A stretch of 64,000 nucleotides of DNA from Taxillus chinensis. Lineage: Eukaryota > Streptophyta > Magnoliopsida > Santalales > Loranthaceae. The position numbers and the translations under genes were made by a program. The stretch is taken from NCBI GenBank assembly GCA_023512835.1, contig CM042089.1, forward strand, positions 56,826,407-56,890,406. The letters are read 5' to 3'. The notes under the pieces are model-generated. The model had not been told where the DNA came from and ran no database searches. It saw only the letters and a list, made by a program, of their open reading frames with translations. Below, one piece after another: positions 9,757 to 19,770 of the stretch (positions are counted from its first letter, which is position 1; each line of letters starts with the position of its first letter).

Positions 9757-10885
9757 ATGATCATTACTGCTGTGGTGATTTGTGTGGGTGGACAGTGTCT
9801 AGCGTAGAAGCAAGGGCAAGGAGGAACCTTTTGAGGTAGGTGTTCTATCTCTTTTGGTACCCATTCCGAGGTTAGGCCCTGTGGTGTGTGATTTGTAGAG
9901 TATTGTCGTTGTTGTTATAATATATATATGTAAATCCATATAAGTGTGATCTCCTATATGGATGTTGGCCTTCAATGGCATGTTTCGTTTGATTCTGACA
10001 TTGAGTCCATGGTATGGGAACTCTCGGGGTTTGTTGCGGGGCAGTGGGCCTTAGAGGCCGTTGGGATGTCTGTGGTTCGTTAGGCTTCGTTCCGTTGTAG
10101 GATCGCGTGGGAAACCTTGGGTTTTCCGGGGGGGGAATATACTTGATATAATGATTGTTGATCGAGATGCATGCTACGTGTTTGATTGTATGCCTGTATG
10201 GCTTAGATGCATGCTATGTGTCTGATTATGACCCTGTGTGGCAGATTATGAGCCTGTGTGGCTGATTGTGGAGCCTGTGTAGCTGTATATGTGGATCCTA
10301 TGTGGCTGTGAATGTGGAGCCTGTGTGGCTCTGTATGTGGAGCCTGTGTGGCTGTGGAGCCTGAGTGGCTCTGGCTGTGGTTGTACCTGTTCCTATGACT
10401 TGTTGGTGTTGACATACTCTTTGTGGATGTTTATACCTGTTTAAATAATTGTACCATGACACTGCACCTGTAAACGTTGACACGTAGATGCTAGGAGCTT
10501 GGGATGGGTTGGGGGGACATGATCCCCACTGAGCTGTGTTTTGTTTTCTTTTCAGGGACCTACAAGCGTTAGGTGGGAACACCAAGGTGGAAGATAGTTC
10601 TGCTTGTTTGTTTAAATGTTATTTTGTGTTATGATGTTTTGTGGAACCTTTGTAAGCCCAGTGGGAAAATGATGTAACCCAGTGGAGAAATTGTAAAAAG
10701 ATTTTGACTGCAATAAAGGCATGTTTGGTTTGTAAACATTTAATTGTGGTTTGAATTTAATAAATATATATTGTAGATGTTTGCATTGTCCTGTGTGGAG
10801 TTATTTATCCCAACCCCTTGCCCACCGGGTGGGTAAAGGGGAGTCACGAACCAGTTTCCTCGGGTTGGAAATTCGGGCCGTGACA

Positions 10886-11349
10886 ATATGGTATCAGAGC
10901 ATGGTCTAGTTGGCCTAGGGTAGTCGGCGGATCTGGTTATCTTGAGTCCTTTGGAGGAGCCTGAAAGGGCATGCCTGATTAACATGGTCCTCTTTGAGCC
11001 TCTAAGGTGTACTTGGGGTAGTCCAGTCCTGTGGTAGGATTTGCATGCATTGGCATTAGGGCACTAGTTGCATTTGTTGTTTATGTGTGATTGTGTGGAT
11101 AACTGAGATAAAGCGTGTGGTAGGAAAATACGAAGAACGTGATTTAATCTGTGCAACTCTGATTCTGTGATAACTTGAGCTGTGTGCTTATGGAATTGTT
11201 GCTTGTATAATGTGACTTACTGAGAACTGAAATGTGTGCAAAGTGTGTAAAGCTATGTGATAATTGAACTGATAAATGAGTAGAGGAAGTAAGACTCGAT
11301 AGATTCGAATTCGTTTTAACGATTGTATTTCCTACTTCGTGTAGTAAGA
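10886..11349 (+). other. gypsy-A primer site and gag leader
   Basis: TGGTATCAGAGC at 10889-10900 is the Met-tRNA primer site, three bases after the LTR. The remaining leader up to the gag ATG has no motif I recognise, apart from similarity to the same leaders in gypsy-B, -D and -E. Confidence 0.85.
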
Positions 11350-11527
11350 ATGCCACCGAGGAGAGCGACGCGTGTGTCCGGGGCAGTGGCTGATGAGTCA
11401 TCCGCCCATGAGGGTCCAGGTACGGGAGGAAGTGCGTCATGAGATGGCACCACAGTAGGTGGTGCCACCACCACCACCACCACTAGTGGGGGAGTTATCC
11501 CGTGAGCACGAGAGTTTGCTGAGTGGC
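11350..11527 (+). pseudogene. gypsy-A gag, first part
   Basis: Starts at the ATG at 11350 with MPPRRATRVSGAVADESS, matching the gag start of gypsy-D (23053) and gypsy-E (52050). About 100 bases present in those copies are missing after EGPG, which puts the following REEVR..PPPPPP part out of frame and adds stops. The gypsy-B LTR begins at 11528. Confidence 0.85.
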
Positions 11528-12539
11528 TGTCACGCCCCGAATTTCCAACCCGAGGAAATCGGTTTGTGACTCCCCTTTATCCACGCTGTGGATAAGGGGT
11601 TGAAGTGAAATAACTCCGAACAGGGTCACAACCCACATCAGAAATTCACCAAGGCAAAACAAATGACTTTATTAGATCTGAAACACGTCAACAAAGCAAG
11701 CATGACTTTATTACATTATTATAATTTAGTCTCTTTTACAACATCTCCCCACTGGGGTTACAAGGCCTCACAAAAATAACATAATACAAATAACATTAAA
11801 CAAGCCATAAAACAAAACTGTCTTCCACCTTGGTGTTCCCACCTAACGCCTGTAGGTTCCTGAAAGAAAACACATTACAGTAGGAGGGGTGAGCAACCAT
11901 AGCTCAGTAGGGATCATGTCTTCCCAACCCATCCCATGCTCCTAGCATCTACATGAGGACGTGTACAAGTGCAGTGTCGTGGCAATAAGATATAAGCAGT
12001 TTTTAATCCAGTCAAGCGCCAACACATAAGTCACAGAACAAGAACAACTTTTGCCACAGCCACACAGGCTAACATAAACAGTCCCGGGCTTCCACAGCCA
12101 CCGGGTTCCCAAAATAGACCCGAGCTTCCACAGCCACCGGGTTTCAAAACAGTCCCGGGCTTCCATAGCCACCGGGTTCCAAAACAGTCCTGGGCTTCCA
12201 CAGCCACCGGGTTTAAAAACAGTCCCGGACTTCCAAAACAAACACACAGCACACTTAGCCACACAGGCAAAACATCAAACACTAAAGATGCATAACCTCA
12301 CAGGCATAATATCGAACACAGCGTGCACACATTCACAGGCTCTCAAACTTAGTCACACAGACATAAAACCAAACACATAGAATGAACACATTCACAGGCT
12401 CATAAACTCAGCCACACAGGCATAAAAATAAACACCTAGCATGCATAATCCCCAGCCTCACGGGCATATATACAAATATCCAAGCAAAATACGCCATTGA
12501 AGGCCAACATCCATATAGGAGGTCACACCTATATGGATT

Positions 12540-12570
<31 letters not shown>

Positions 12571-12737
12571 CCAGAATATACAACAGACTGCCTATCACAA
12601 GACCAAAACCCTGGGATAGGTCCAAGGAGGAACAGAACCCCTACCTCAAAAGGTACCTCCTTGCTCTTGCTCCCACGATAGATGCCATCCACCCATGCGA
12701 ATCACCCCAGCAGCAGCGCTCAAGAACTCTCTCTCTT

Positions 12738-12772
<35 letters not shown>

Positions 12773-13156
12773 TAAGGCTGCAGCGGCTGACAACAAAAAC
12801 CCTAAACCTAAAACAAAGAGAGCGCCTCCTTATATAGACCTCACTTATCAAAACAACGTAGTTTTGATAAATGAAATCCCACCATCAAAACGACATAGTT
12901 TTGATAAATGAAACACACCATCAAAGACTCGTAGAACATTGCCTCGAAGATCACCGCCTCGGAGCCTCGAAGATCTGTCTTGAAGATCAAACCTTCAACC
13001 CTCAAACCTTCGAACTTCGACCCTCAGACCTTCAGCCCTCGGTCTTCGACCCTACGACACAAATCTTCGGGTCTTCCACCTTTTGACCCAAACGTTCGCC
13101 CAGGGTACTGTTCATCTTCATTCCAGCTTGTTCTTCCCAAAACACAGGTCATTATA
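11528..13156 (-). repeat. gypsy-B left LTR (1629 bp), minus strand
   Basis: On the plus strand it begins TGTCACGCCCCG and ends ATTATA (expected ATTACA). It is flanked on both sides by GTGGC (11523-11527 and 13157-13161), like a solo LTR, yet gypsy-B pol sequence begins 440 bases further on. The same duplication flanks the right LTR at 46279. It includes a 35-bp array (12079-12240), an AT run (12542-12570), a CT run, and intron-like sites (donor 12644, acceptor 11860, minus strand). Confidence 0.85.
12079..12240. repeat. 35-bp array in gypsy-B left LTR, about 4.5 copies
   Basis: Unit CAGTCCCGGGCTTCCACAGC followed by CACCGGGTTCCAAAA. Single units carry substitutions and 1-base indels. It occupies the same LTR interval as the different arrays of gypsy-A, -D and -E. 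The right LTR has a longer version (45184-45379). Confidence 0.85.
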
Positions 13157-13603
13157 GTGGCGTACCGATGCACCATGCAGAGGATGATGTTGTGATGGGG
13201 TTCCGAAAGGAACAAGCTCCGAGGTTCAAAGGAGAGTGGGATCCAGTGATAGTTGAGCATTGGTTGAGGAAGATCGAGCATGTGTTTTCCTTTCTCCTAC
13301 CCCGAGAGGAGGATAAGGTAAGCCTGGCCATTCGGCAATTGGAGGGGAATGCTTTGGAGTGGTGGCAGAGCGTAGCGAGAAGCCGTGAAGTGCAGTTCAA
13401 GTTGTGGGATGAGTTCCTGCAACTCTTCCATGATAAGTTCTTTCCCAAGTCATTGAGGTGGCAAAAGAGGGAGGAATTCGAAAGCTTGAGGCAAGGGTCG
13501 AAGACAGTGCCCAAGTATGAGCGAGAGTTCCGGAGCTTGAGTATATTTGCTCCCGAGATGGTGGCAAGGGAGGACTTGAAGGCTCACAAGTTCACCTTGG
13601 GTC
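13157..13603 (+). pseudogene. Duplicated gypsy-A gag segment
   Basis: Codes in gag sense for EDDVVMGFRKEQAPRFKGEW, then WLRKIEHVFSFLLPREEDKV, LEWWQSVARSREVQ and KAHKFTLG, the retrotransposon gag core. It is about 96% identical by eye to 46279-46725, including the private variant ARSREVQFK, so it is a copy of the same gypsy-A gag rather than another element. It is cut at 13599-13603, where GGGTC is shared with the start of an inverted LTR end. Confidence 0.85.
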
Positions 13604-13609
13604 ATTACA

Positions 13610-13622
13610 TCCTCTCCCCCTT
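13610..13622 (-). other. gypsy-B polypurine tract
   Basis: Minus-strand AAGGGGGAGAGGA directly before TGTAATGACC. It primes plus-strand DNA synthesis. It is identical to the tracts at 28098-28110 (gypsy-D) and 57108-57120 (gypsy-E). Confidence 0.85.
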
Positions 13623-13927
13623 AAGACTTTTCGTCCTCGAAAAGAAACTACATGCCACTAGGACCACGAGGAAAAACAAACACATGCAACTCACTATACA
13701 AAACGCAAGCTACACACAAATAGATCATACACCGCACACAGCACATAACAGGACATACGTCCACAAACTCAACAAAGCACCACCACAATGCATATAACAC
13801 ATACATGCATGTCACAAATACACATCTCAAATACAAATTAATGTCTAAAAAGGGGAATACACAACACATAAACAACTAGCACAAAAAATCACATCACTAT
13901 CTCTTGGCCAACAGCCACCTCCCACCC
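13623..13927 (-). other. gypsy-B 3' untranslated region
   Basis: About 300 bases between the pol stop and the polypurine tract, with no gene. Just after the stop there is a second purine-rich stretch (GAGGGTGGGAGGTGG on the minus strand), the position that gypsy-C uses as its real tract. Confidence 0.75.
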
Positions 13928-15440
13928 TCAAGCTTGTTCGTCCTCGAACAACTCCGGGTGCTGCTCACGCATCATGGACTCACGTTCCCATGTCTCCTCC
14001 TCAATGCCACGGTGTTGCCACCGCACGCGAACCAAAGGAATAGCACGACCACGCAAAAGCTACTCCCGTCGATCTAGTATACGGATAAGGGCCTCAACAA
14101 CGGACATGTCATCCTCAATATCCAATGTCCCCAAATCGATCACATTAGTGGGATCAGGATGATACTTTCTCAACTGGGACACATGGAACACATTGTGCAC
14201 CCGACTCAAACGCGGTGGTAACGCTAACCGGTAGGCCACTGGCCCCACACGATCTATAACTCCAAAAGGACCAATAAACCGCGGAGATAACTTGGAACCT
14301 CTCCCAAATCGCCGATGTCCACGACGTGGGGAAACACGGAGAAACACATGATCTCTCACAGAAAACTCCAAAGGTCGCTGCTACTGATCTGCATAAGATT
14401 TATGTCGACTTTGAGCTAACAACAAGCGCTGACGAATCAACCGGACCTTCTCCGTAGCCTCCTGAACCAACTGTGGCCCCAAAAGAGCTGCCTCTCCGAG
14501 ATCAGTCCAACACAAAGGTGATTGGCACGGTTTGCCATACAACGCCTCAAAAGGAGCCATCCCAATGGAGGCCTGATAACTGTTGTTATAGGCAAACTCC
14601 ACCAAAGGAAGGTGAGTTTCCCACAAACCCCCAAAATCTAGCACACAGGCCCGTAGCATGTCCTATAATGTCTGATTCGTCCTCTCTGTCTGATGTTAGT
14701 CTCAGGGTGAAAGGCTGTACTTAGGTGCAGTTTTGTCCCCATAGCCTCCTGCAAGCCTGCCCATAAACGGGAATTGAACCGCGAAACTCTGTCAGACACA
14801 ATCGACGATGGTACTCCATGAAGTCTCACAACCTCGTTCACATATAGCTGGCTCAATGCCCCAATGGAGTCCCGCTCTCGAACGGCAAGAAAATGGGCCG
14901 ACTTCGTTTACCGATCCACAAACACCCATATCATGTCTTTCATCCCAGTGGTGGGTGGAAGACCCATCACAAAGTCCATCGCTATGTGGTCCCACTTCCA
15001 CTCAGTTATTGGCAACGATTGTAACATGCCCGCCAGCCGCTGATGCTCAGCTTTCACTTGTTGACAAGTGAGGCACCTCGAAACAAAAGCAGCTACATCA
15101 TGTTTCATCCCAGGCCACCAAAAATGCCCCTGAAGTGCATGATACATCTTCGTGCCCCCTGGATGCACAACAACTCTAGACTGATGAAGCTCCCTCATCA
15201 CCTCATCTCTGAGAGAAGAAGCCACTACGAGCCACCCCTGAAAAGACAACTCATGCTCAGGACCCTCTATCCAGTCCCCAGATAGCTCACTAGCCTCAAT
15301 ACGGGCATGGAGAACCTCATACTCAATGTCACCCAACTGTCCCTCCCGAACTCGCTAGTACAACTCAGGCACAGCAATAATAGGACTCAGCAATGTCCAA
15401 CCATCATGAGCAATCGGCTATAACTGCAACATCGCCAACT
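13928..15440 (-). pseudogene. gypsy-B integrase with chromodomain-like tail, broken
   Basis: Zinc-binding part HPGGTKMYHALQGHFWW and CLTCQQVK, core MDFVMGLPPTTG, SSIVSDRVSRF (the Asp after SDR is Val), then the Glu region with a decayed TDGQTER (TNIRQR). It continues to [37 protein letters not shown] and [14 protein letters not shown]. The tail (IRILDRRE, stop, LLRGRAIPL) resembles the chromodomain-like end of Tekay-type chromoviruses. Several stops and frameshifts occur. It shares a TAG stop near 15357 with the copy at about 40870. Confidence 0.85.
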
Positions 15441-15460
15441 ACTCCATCAGCTTCCACTCT

Positions 15461-15932
15461 CTTGCATAGCATCTACCCAGTTGGAATTTTGAAGAGCTTC
15501 ATGCACCACCTTTGGCTCTACTTGTGATAGAAAGCATGAGTAAAGACACATGTTGGAGGTGGCTGCTCTTGTTCTTACACCAACAGTAGGATCACCAATC
15601 ACTTGATCTGAAGGGTGGTTTCTTGTCCACCTGTAGTTCTGCGCATGTGATGGTGGATCCTCAAAGATTTGAAGTTCACCCAGACTAGGTGGTTCAGGTT
15701 CGTCCGCTGGTTGAACTTCTTCCGGGTCAGTTATTTCCGTATTAACAGGTTCGGAAGTACTTGGTGGTTCTTCGGCACTGTTGCTTTTAGTATTAACTGG
15801 TCCGGAAGGACTTGACGGTACTCCAGAGTTTTGGATATCTGTAAGAATGTGTCCGGAGTTAAATGGAAGTCCACAGTCCAATTCGTGTGTAGCATCATCT
15901 GTATCATTTCTTCGTACTTCAGTGATGCTACG
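15461..15932 (-). mobile_element. copia-2, inner fragment (pol linker and RT start)
   Basis: The minus strand reads the acidic, Pro/Ser/Thr-rich linker between integrase and RT ([25 protein letters not shown]), then [29 protein letters not shown] and EPKVVHEALQNSNW, the first residues of the copia RT domain. It matches 63170-63597 of copia-3. It ends abruptly at 15461 inside RT and is split from the rest of copia-2 by gypsy-C at 15933 (target CTACG). The remaining RT, RNase H and 3' LTR are missing. Confidence 0.85.
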
Positions 15933-18481
15933 TGTCACGCCCCCGAATTCCAGGGAACCCAGAACCGGGTGCATGACTTCCCCTTGCCCGCACCCGATAG
16001 GTCAAGGGGTTGGTGACTAGCACCAATGGAGACTACACCGCGGGTGCTGTCTCAAATATGCAACCTTGGTACCGTCATATATCAAGGGTAATCGTGTACT
16101 TTCCCATATATCATCATGCATACAATGAGTCAAATAGTCATATAGACATCACATCATACAGTATGCAAATACAACTGTCCACGGACCCATGTTCGGGATA
16201 CAACACACAATAAAATACAGAATACAGTATTGTATCATACATCAGAGTAGTGGGCATCCTCCTGGAAGAAAGTCCTCCACTAGTCTCGGGTCACACCTGA
16301 AAAGGGTAAACAACAAGTAGGGGTGAGCGACAAGCTTAGTAGGTGACCCCAAAACTCCACATCATGCAACACATATAAGTCTATACTATATGCTCAGTGT
16401 ACTCGTGCACCGTGTAGTGTGCACAATCATCAGGACTCAGCTTGCCCATACAGGACAGCTTGTCCACGATCCTCCATGGGATCCCAGCTCAGGGCACTCA
16501 GCCCTAGCTCCACGAGCTCAACGTCTCAACTCAGGCCTTAGCCTGTCCATAGCGCAATATGCCCGACCACAGTCGCCACACAAGCCTGCCATCGGTGCAT
16601 ATGCTTGCCACATCAACCACATAGCACCATCGGTGCATCACGGTGAGAACCCAAACAAGTCACGGAGTCCATGCCCCAATACCTCACACCAATATACTAA
16701 CATGAGTGTGGCAAATCATTCTCAACATTTCCTTTGGAACTGTAGCCAGTCTTCACAAGTAAATTCTCAATCCTTGATTTATGAAGGAAGTACCCATAGC
16801 AGCTATTTTCTTGAAATCAAAAGTCCCGGCATTGGGTTCCCATAGCATAACTAAGATAATTTGATTTTTGGGGATTTTTCTGAGATGTCTAACCCCACTT
16901 TTCAAAAATTCACCACTACGAACTTTTGGGTTTTTCTGAGATTTTATACTGAATCCCAATTTTCACATTTTGAAAATTGTCTATCCAGTCCAGTGCTGTA
17001 CATTGTCCAGTTACACTGCAGGAGTTGCGACTCATAGCTCAGAACCTGCGACTCGTAGCTGCGGAATGCGGAGCTGCAGCGCGCCTCGAAGACTCGAAGC
17101 GAGGCTACGACCTTCGACCTACGAGGCTATGAACTTCGACCCTTCAACTACGAACTACGGGTCTACAAACTACGAGTCTACGAACTTCGAACTACGAGGC
17201 TACGAGGCTACGAACTACAAACCTTCAAGCTACGAACTACGGGTCTACGAACTACGACCTTACGACCCTGGATCTTCAACCCTTCGACCCAGAACTTTGG
17301 ATTTTCGTCAGTTCGACCCAGTAACGCACCTAGGGTACTGTTCATCGTCGTTTTTTCCTGTTCTTCGTCTGGAATCAACCCAGCAACCACCAGACATGCA
17401 CAAACACGCATTCTACGCAACAGACTGCGATATTTACCTTAAAATGCGTCCAGAACGCCTCTAAATCGTGCAGAAACAACAGAAACACGTATAAAATTTC
17501 AGATTTCCAGCATTTCATGGTTGACTTATGAACCCTCATGAAAACACAATTAATCAACCCCAAAATCACAGAAACATATATCCACAATGATATAAAACAT
17601 TAGAGATAAGAAACATATTTAACCACCGATCTTATGCTAAACCATTAAATCTAACCCAAAATTGAATTTCCCCAAATTCTAGGGTTCATGCTCAATTTCA
17701 TAAATCATGATAAATTCGTGCAGATCTAAAACAAGAGAGAGATAAGAAGTTCTAGGATACCTACTTGAAGTGAATCTTTGAGCTCCACAAACCCAAATCG
17801 CCAAAGCGTCCAAGCTCTCTCTCTCTCAATGCACAAACGTGAAACGTAAAGTGAAAGTTTCTTCTTTTCTTGTTTTTTTCTTGCTATTTATATTTCTGCC
17901 AGTCAACTGACCTAGTCAACCATTGACCCAGTCAATAATTGACCTCCAAGGCCCCGAACTCCAAATTGAGTCAAACTATAGTCAAAACGCTCGAAATGAC
18001 GAGCACAATACTAGACTGATATTATTACACCCAAATGACCGCCCAAACGTAAAGTCAACAAATAAATCCCGAAAAGTCAATAATCGGGTCAAATGGGACC
18101 CCGACTCGAAATCGGGCCCACGTACAGTCAAAATGCTCACATCGATGACTATACTACCATCCAGATAGTTACATTCCCATAGAATGACTATCTCTCAAAA
18201 CTACCCAAATACGAGTCCTTACATCCTCCCCACCTTAGGACTTTTCATCCTCGAAAATAAAACACATGCCCAAAGGACATAGCCAAATTCAAGCTCAATG
18301 TCCCAACAACAAAACATAAAACATGATCACCGATCACACATGTGCAAGGCAATGCACAACAAGCCAAACAGAACCCACATTGGGTACAAGATCCAACAAT
18401 AACGAGCTAAACCACATCTCAAATAACATATGCAAAACAAATGCATAAAACATAACTCATACCTCAGGGAAGGTCCTCACA
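15933..18481 (-). repeat. gypsy-C 3' LTR (2549 bp)
   Basis: On the plus strand it begins TGTCACGCCCCCGAATTCC and ends GGTCCTCACA. It includes a region very rich in CTACGA words (17085-17290), a CT run (17815-17828), a TATA-like TATAAATAG on the minus strand (about 17892), a donor-like site (17760) and an acceptor-like site (16297). Near 18228-18260 lies a second polypurine tract and LTR-start-like sequence inside the LTR. Compared with the 5' LTR it lacks about 117 bases near 16977. Confidence 0.9.
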
Positions 18482-18492
18482 TCCTCCCCACC
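18482..18492 (-). other. gypsy-C polypurine tract abutting the pol stop
   Basis: The minus strand reads TCCTGA (Ser, stop), then GGTGGGGAGGA, then the LTR start TGTGAGG. There is thus no 3' untranslated region. In gypsy-B, -D and -E about 270-330 bases separate the pol stop and the tract. Confidence 0.85.
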
Positions 18493-19770
18493 TCAGGATT
18501 GATCGTCCTCGAACAGCTTAGGATGAAGAACCCGCATCTGGCTCTCTTTCTCCCAAGTCTGCTCCTCCATGCCTCAGTGTCGCCATAACACCCGAACTAG
18601 TGGGATCGTCTTGCTTCGCAAGACTTGGTCCCGCCTGTCCAAAATCTATGCCGGCATCTCAACAATGGCACCATCATCAGCCAAGTCTATCTCGTGATAG
18701 TCCAACACATGAGAAGGATCTGGGTGATATCGTCGTAACTGAGACACATGGAACACATCATGTACTCGCGCCAACTCCGGTGGCAAAGCTAATTGGTAAG
18801 CAACTGCGCCCACGGTGGTAACAATCTCAAACGGCCCCACAAAATGAGGGGAAAGTTTGGATCCACGTCCAAACCTCCGATGCCCTCGACGCGGTGAAAC
18901 CCGCAAAAATACACAGTCACCCACCTCAAACTGCAAGGGTCGACACCTCTGGTCCGCATAGGACTTCTGCCTACTCTGCGCTGTCAACATGCGCTGTCGA
19001 ATCAGCTGCACTATCTCTGTGGTCTCTCGAACCATATCGGGACCGAGAACTACTGTCTCTCCCGTCTGTGCCCAACACAAAGGGGATCTACAAGGCTGCC
19101 CATACAGCGCCTCATACGGAGCCATCCCAATCGTGGCCTGATAACTGTTGTTGTAAGAGAACTCCACCAAAGGAAGGTGAGTCTCCCAACAACCTCTAAA
19201 ATCTAGGACACAGGCACGCAATATATCCTCAAGCGTCTGAATCGTCCGCTCCGACTGACCATCCATCTGCGGATGAAAGGCTATACTGAGGTTCACCCTA
19301 GTACCCAAAGCTCGCTGCAACTGTCTCCAAAACTGAGAGGTGAACCTCGCATCCCGATCAGATACAATAGACAATGGGACTCCATGCAACCGCACAATAA
19401 CATCAATATACCTCTGTCCCAAAGTCCTCACTGGGTCTGTCTCTCGAATCGAAATAAAATGCGCCAATTTAGTCAACCGGTCGACAACTACCCATATAGT
19501 GTCGTGTCCCCTAGAACGAGGAAGTCCAGTGACAAAATCCATGGTCACATGGTCCCATTTCCACTCTAGCACTGGCAATGACTGCAACTCACCAGCTGAT
19601 CTCAGGTGCTCTGCCTTGACCTGCTGACAGGTCAAACACCTCCTCACAAAATTAGCAACGGCCTTCTTCAGGCCTGACCACCAAAACTGCCTCCTCACGG
19701 CGTGGTACATCTTGGTCCCACCAGGATGTACAGCTAACCTTGACTAGTGAAATTCCCGAAGAACCTCCTC
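18493..19770 (-). pseudogene. gypsy-C integrase with chromodomain-like tail
   Basis: After a TAG stop in the zinc-binding part (REFH, stop, SRLAVHPGG) a 354-residue frame (19710-18646) carries [20 protein letters not shown] (Asp 1), LSIVSDRDARFTS (Asp 2) and FHPQMDGQSERTIQT (Glu), so the catalytic triad is intact. It continues with YNNSYQATIGMAPYEALYG and the [20 protein letters not shown] region. A stop after VEMPA separates the tail ILDRRDQVLRSKTIPLVRVL, which resembles a chromodomain. The reading ends FEDDQS at 18493. Confidence 0.88.

Larger units (their letters stand above)
9071..10885 (+). repeat. gypsy-A 5' LTR (1815 bp)
   Basis: Begins TGTAATGACCCGTG and ends GGGCCGTGACA. Visible parts in order: a G-box hairpin (9378-9409), three palindromes of the form ATCAAAAC..GTTTTGAT (about 9532-9626), a TATA box (9638-9646), a GA microsatellite, a GAG/GTAGG splice-donor-like site (9836), a variable GCCTGTGTGGCTG repeat (about 10210-10390), a TTTTCTTTTCAG acceptor-like site (10555) and AATAAA near 10711. 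The last feature suggests the R/U5 border. Confidence 0.88.
9071..11527 (+). mobile_element. gypsy-A, 5' part (chromovirus-like)
   Basis: Ty3/gypsy element inserted in copia-1 gag (GAAAG precedes it at 9066-9070). It consists of the 5' LTR, primer site, leader and first gag codons, up to the gypsy-B insertion at GTGGC (11523-11527). The body resumes at 46284 after the whole gypsy-B nest. LTR start, LTR end and gag N-terminus match gypsy-D and gypsy-E. Confidence 0.88.
13599..15461 (-). mobile_element. gypsy-B, 3' part (integrase to polypurine tract)
   Basis: On the minus strand this holds integrase, chromodomain-like tail, a 3' untranslated stretch, the polypurine tract (13610-13622) and 11 bases of LTR start (13599-13609). 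The rest of that LTR is replaced by the gag segment to its left. At 15461 it joins copia-2 pol. Its 14822-15461 part is a second copy of 40335-40975. Confidence 0.8.

Noticed and set aside
11528..13156. Simple solo LTR of gypsy-B
   Set aside because: GTGGC flanks it on both sides, but gypsy-B pol and polypurine tract follow at 13610 and the gag to its right is a copy of 46279-46725. A rearrangement explains more than a plain solo LTR.
17085..17464. Open frames rich in Tyr, Asn, Glu and Ser (STNYESTNFELRGYE type)
   Set aside because: They arise from the CTACGA-rich LTR block; the two LTR copies do not keep the frame, and there is no start context or domain.
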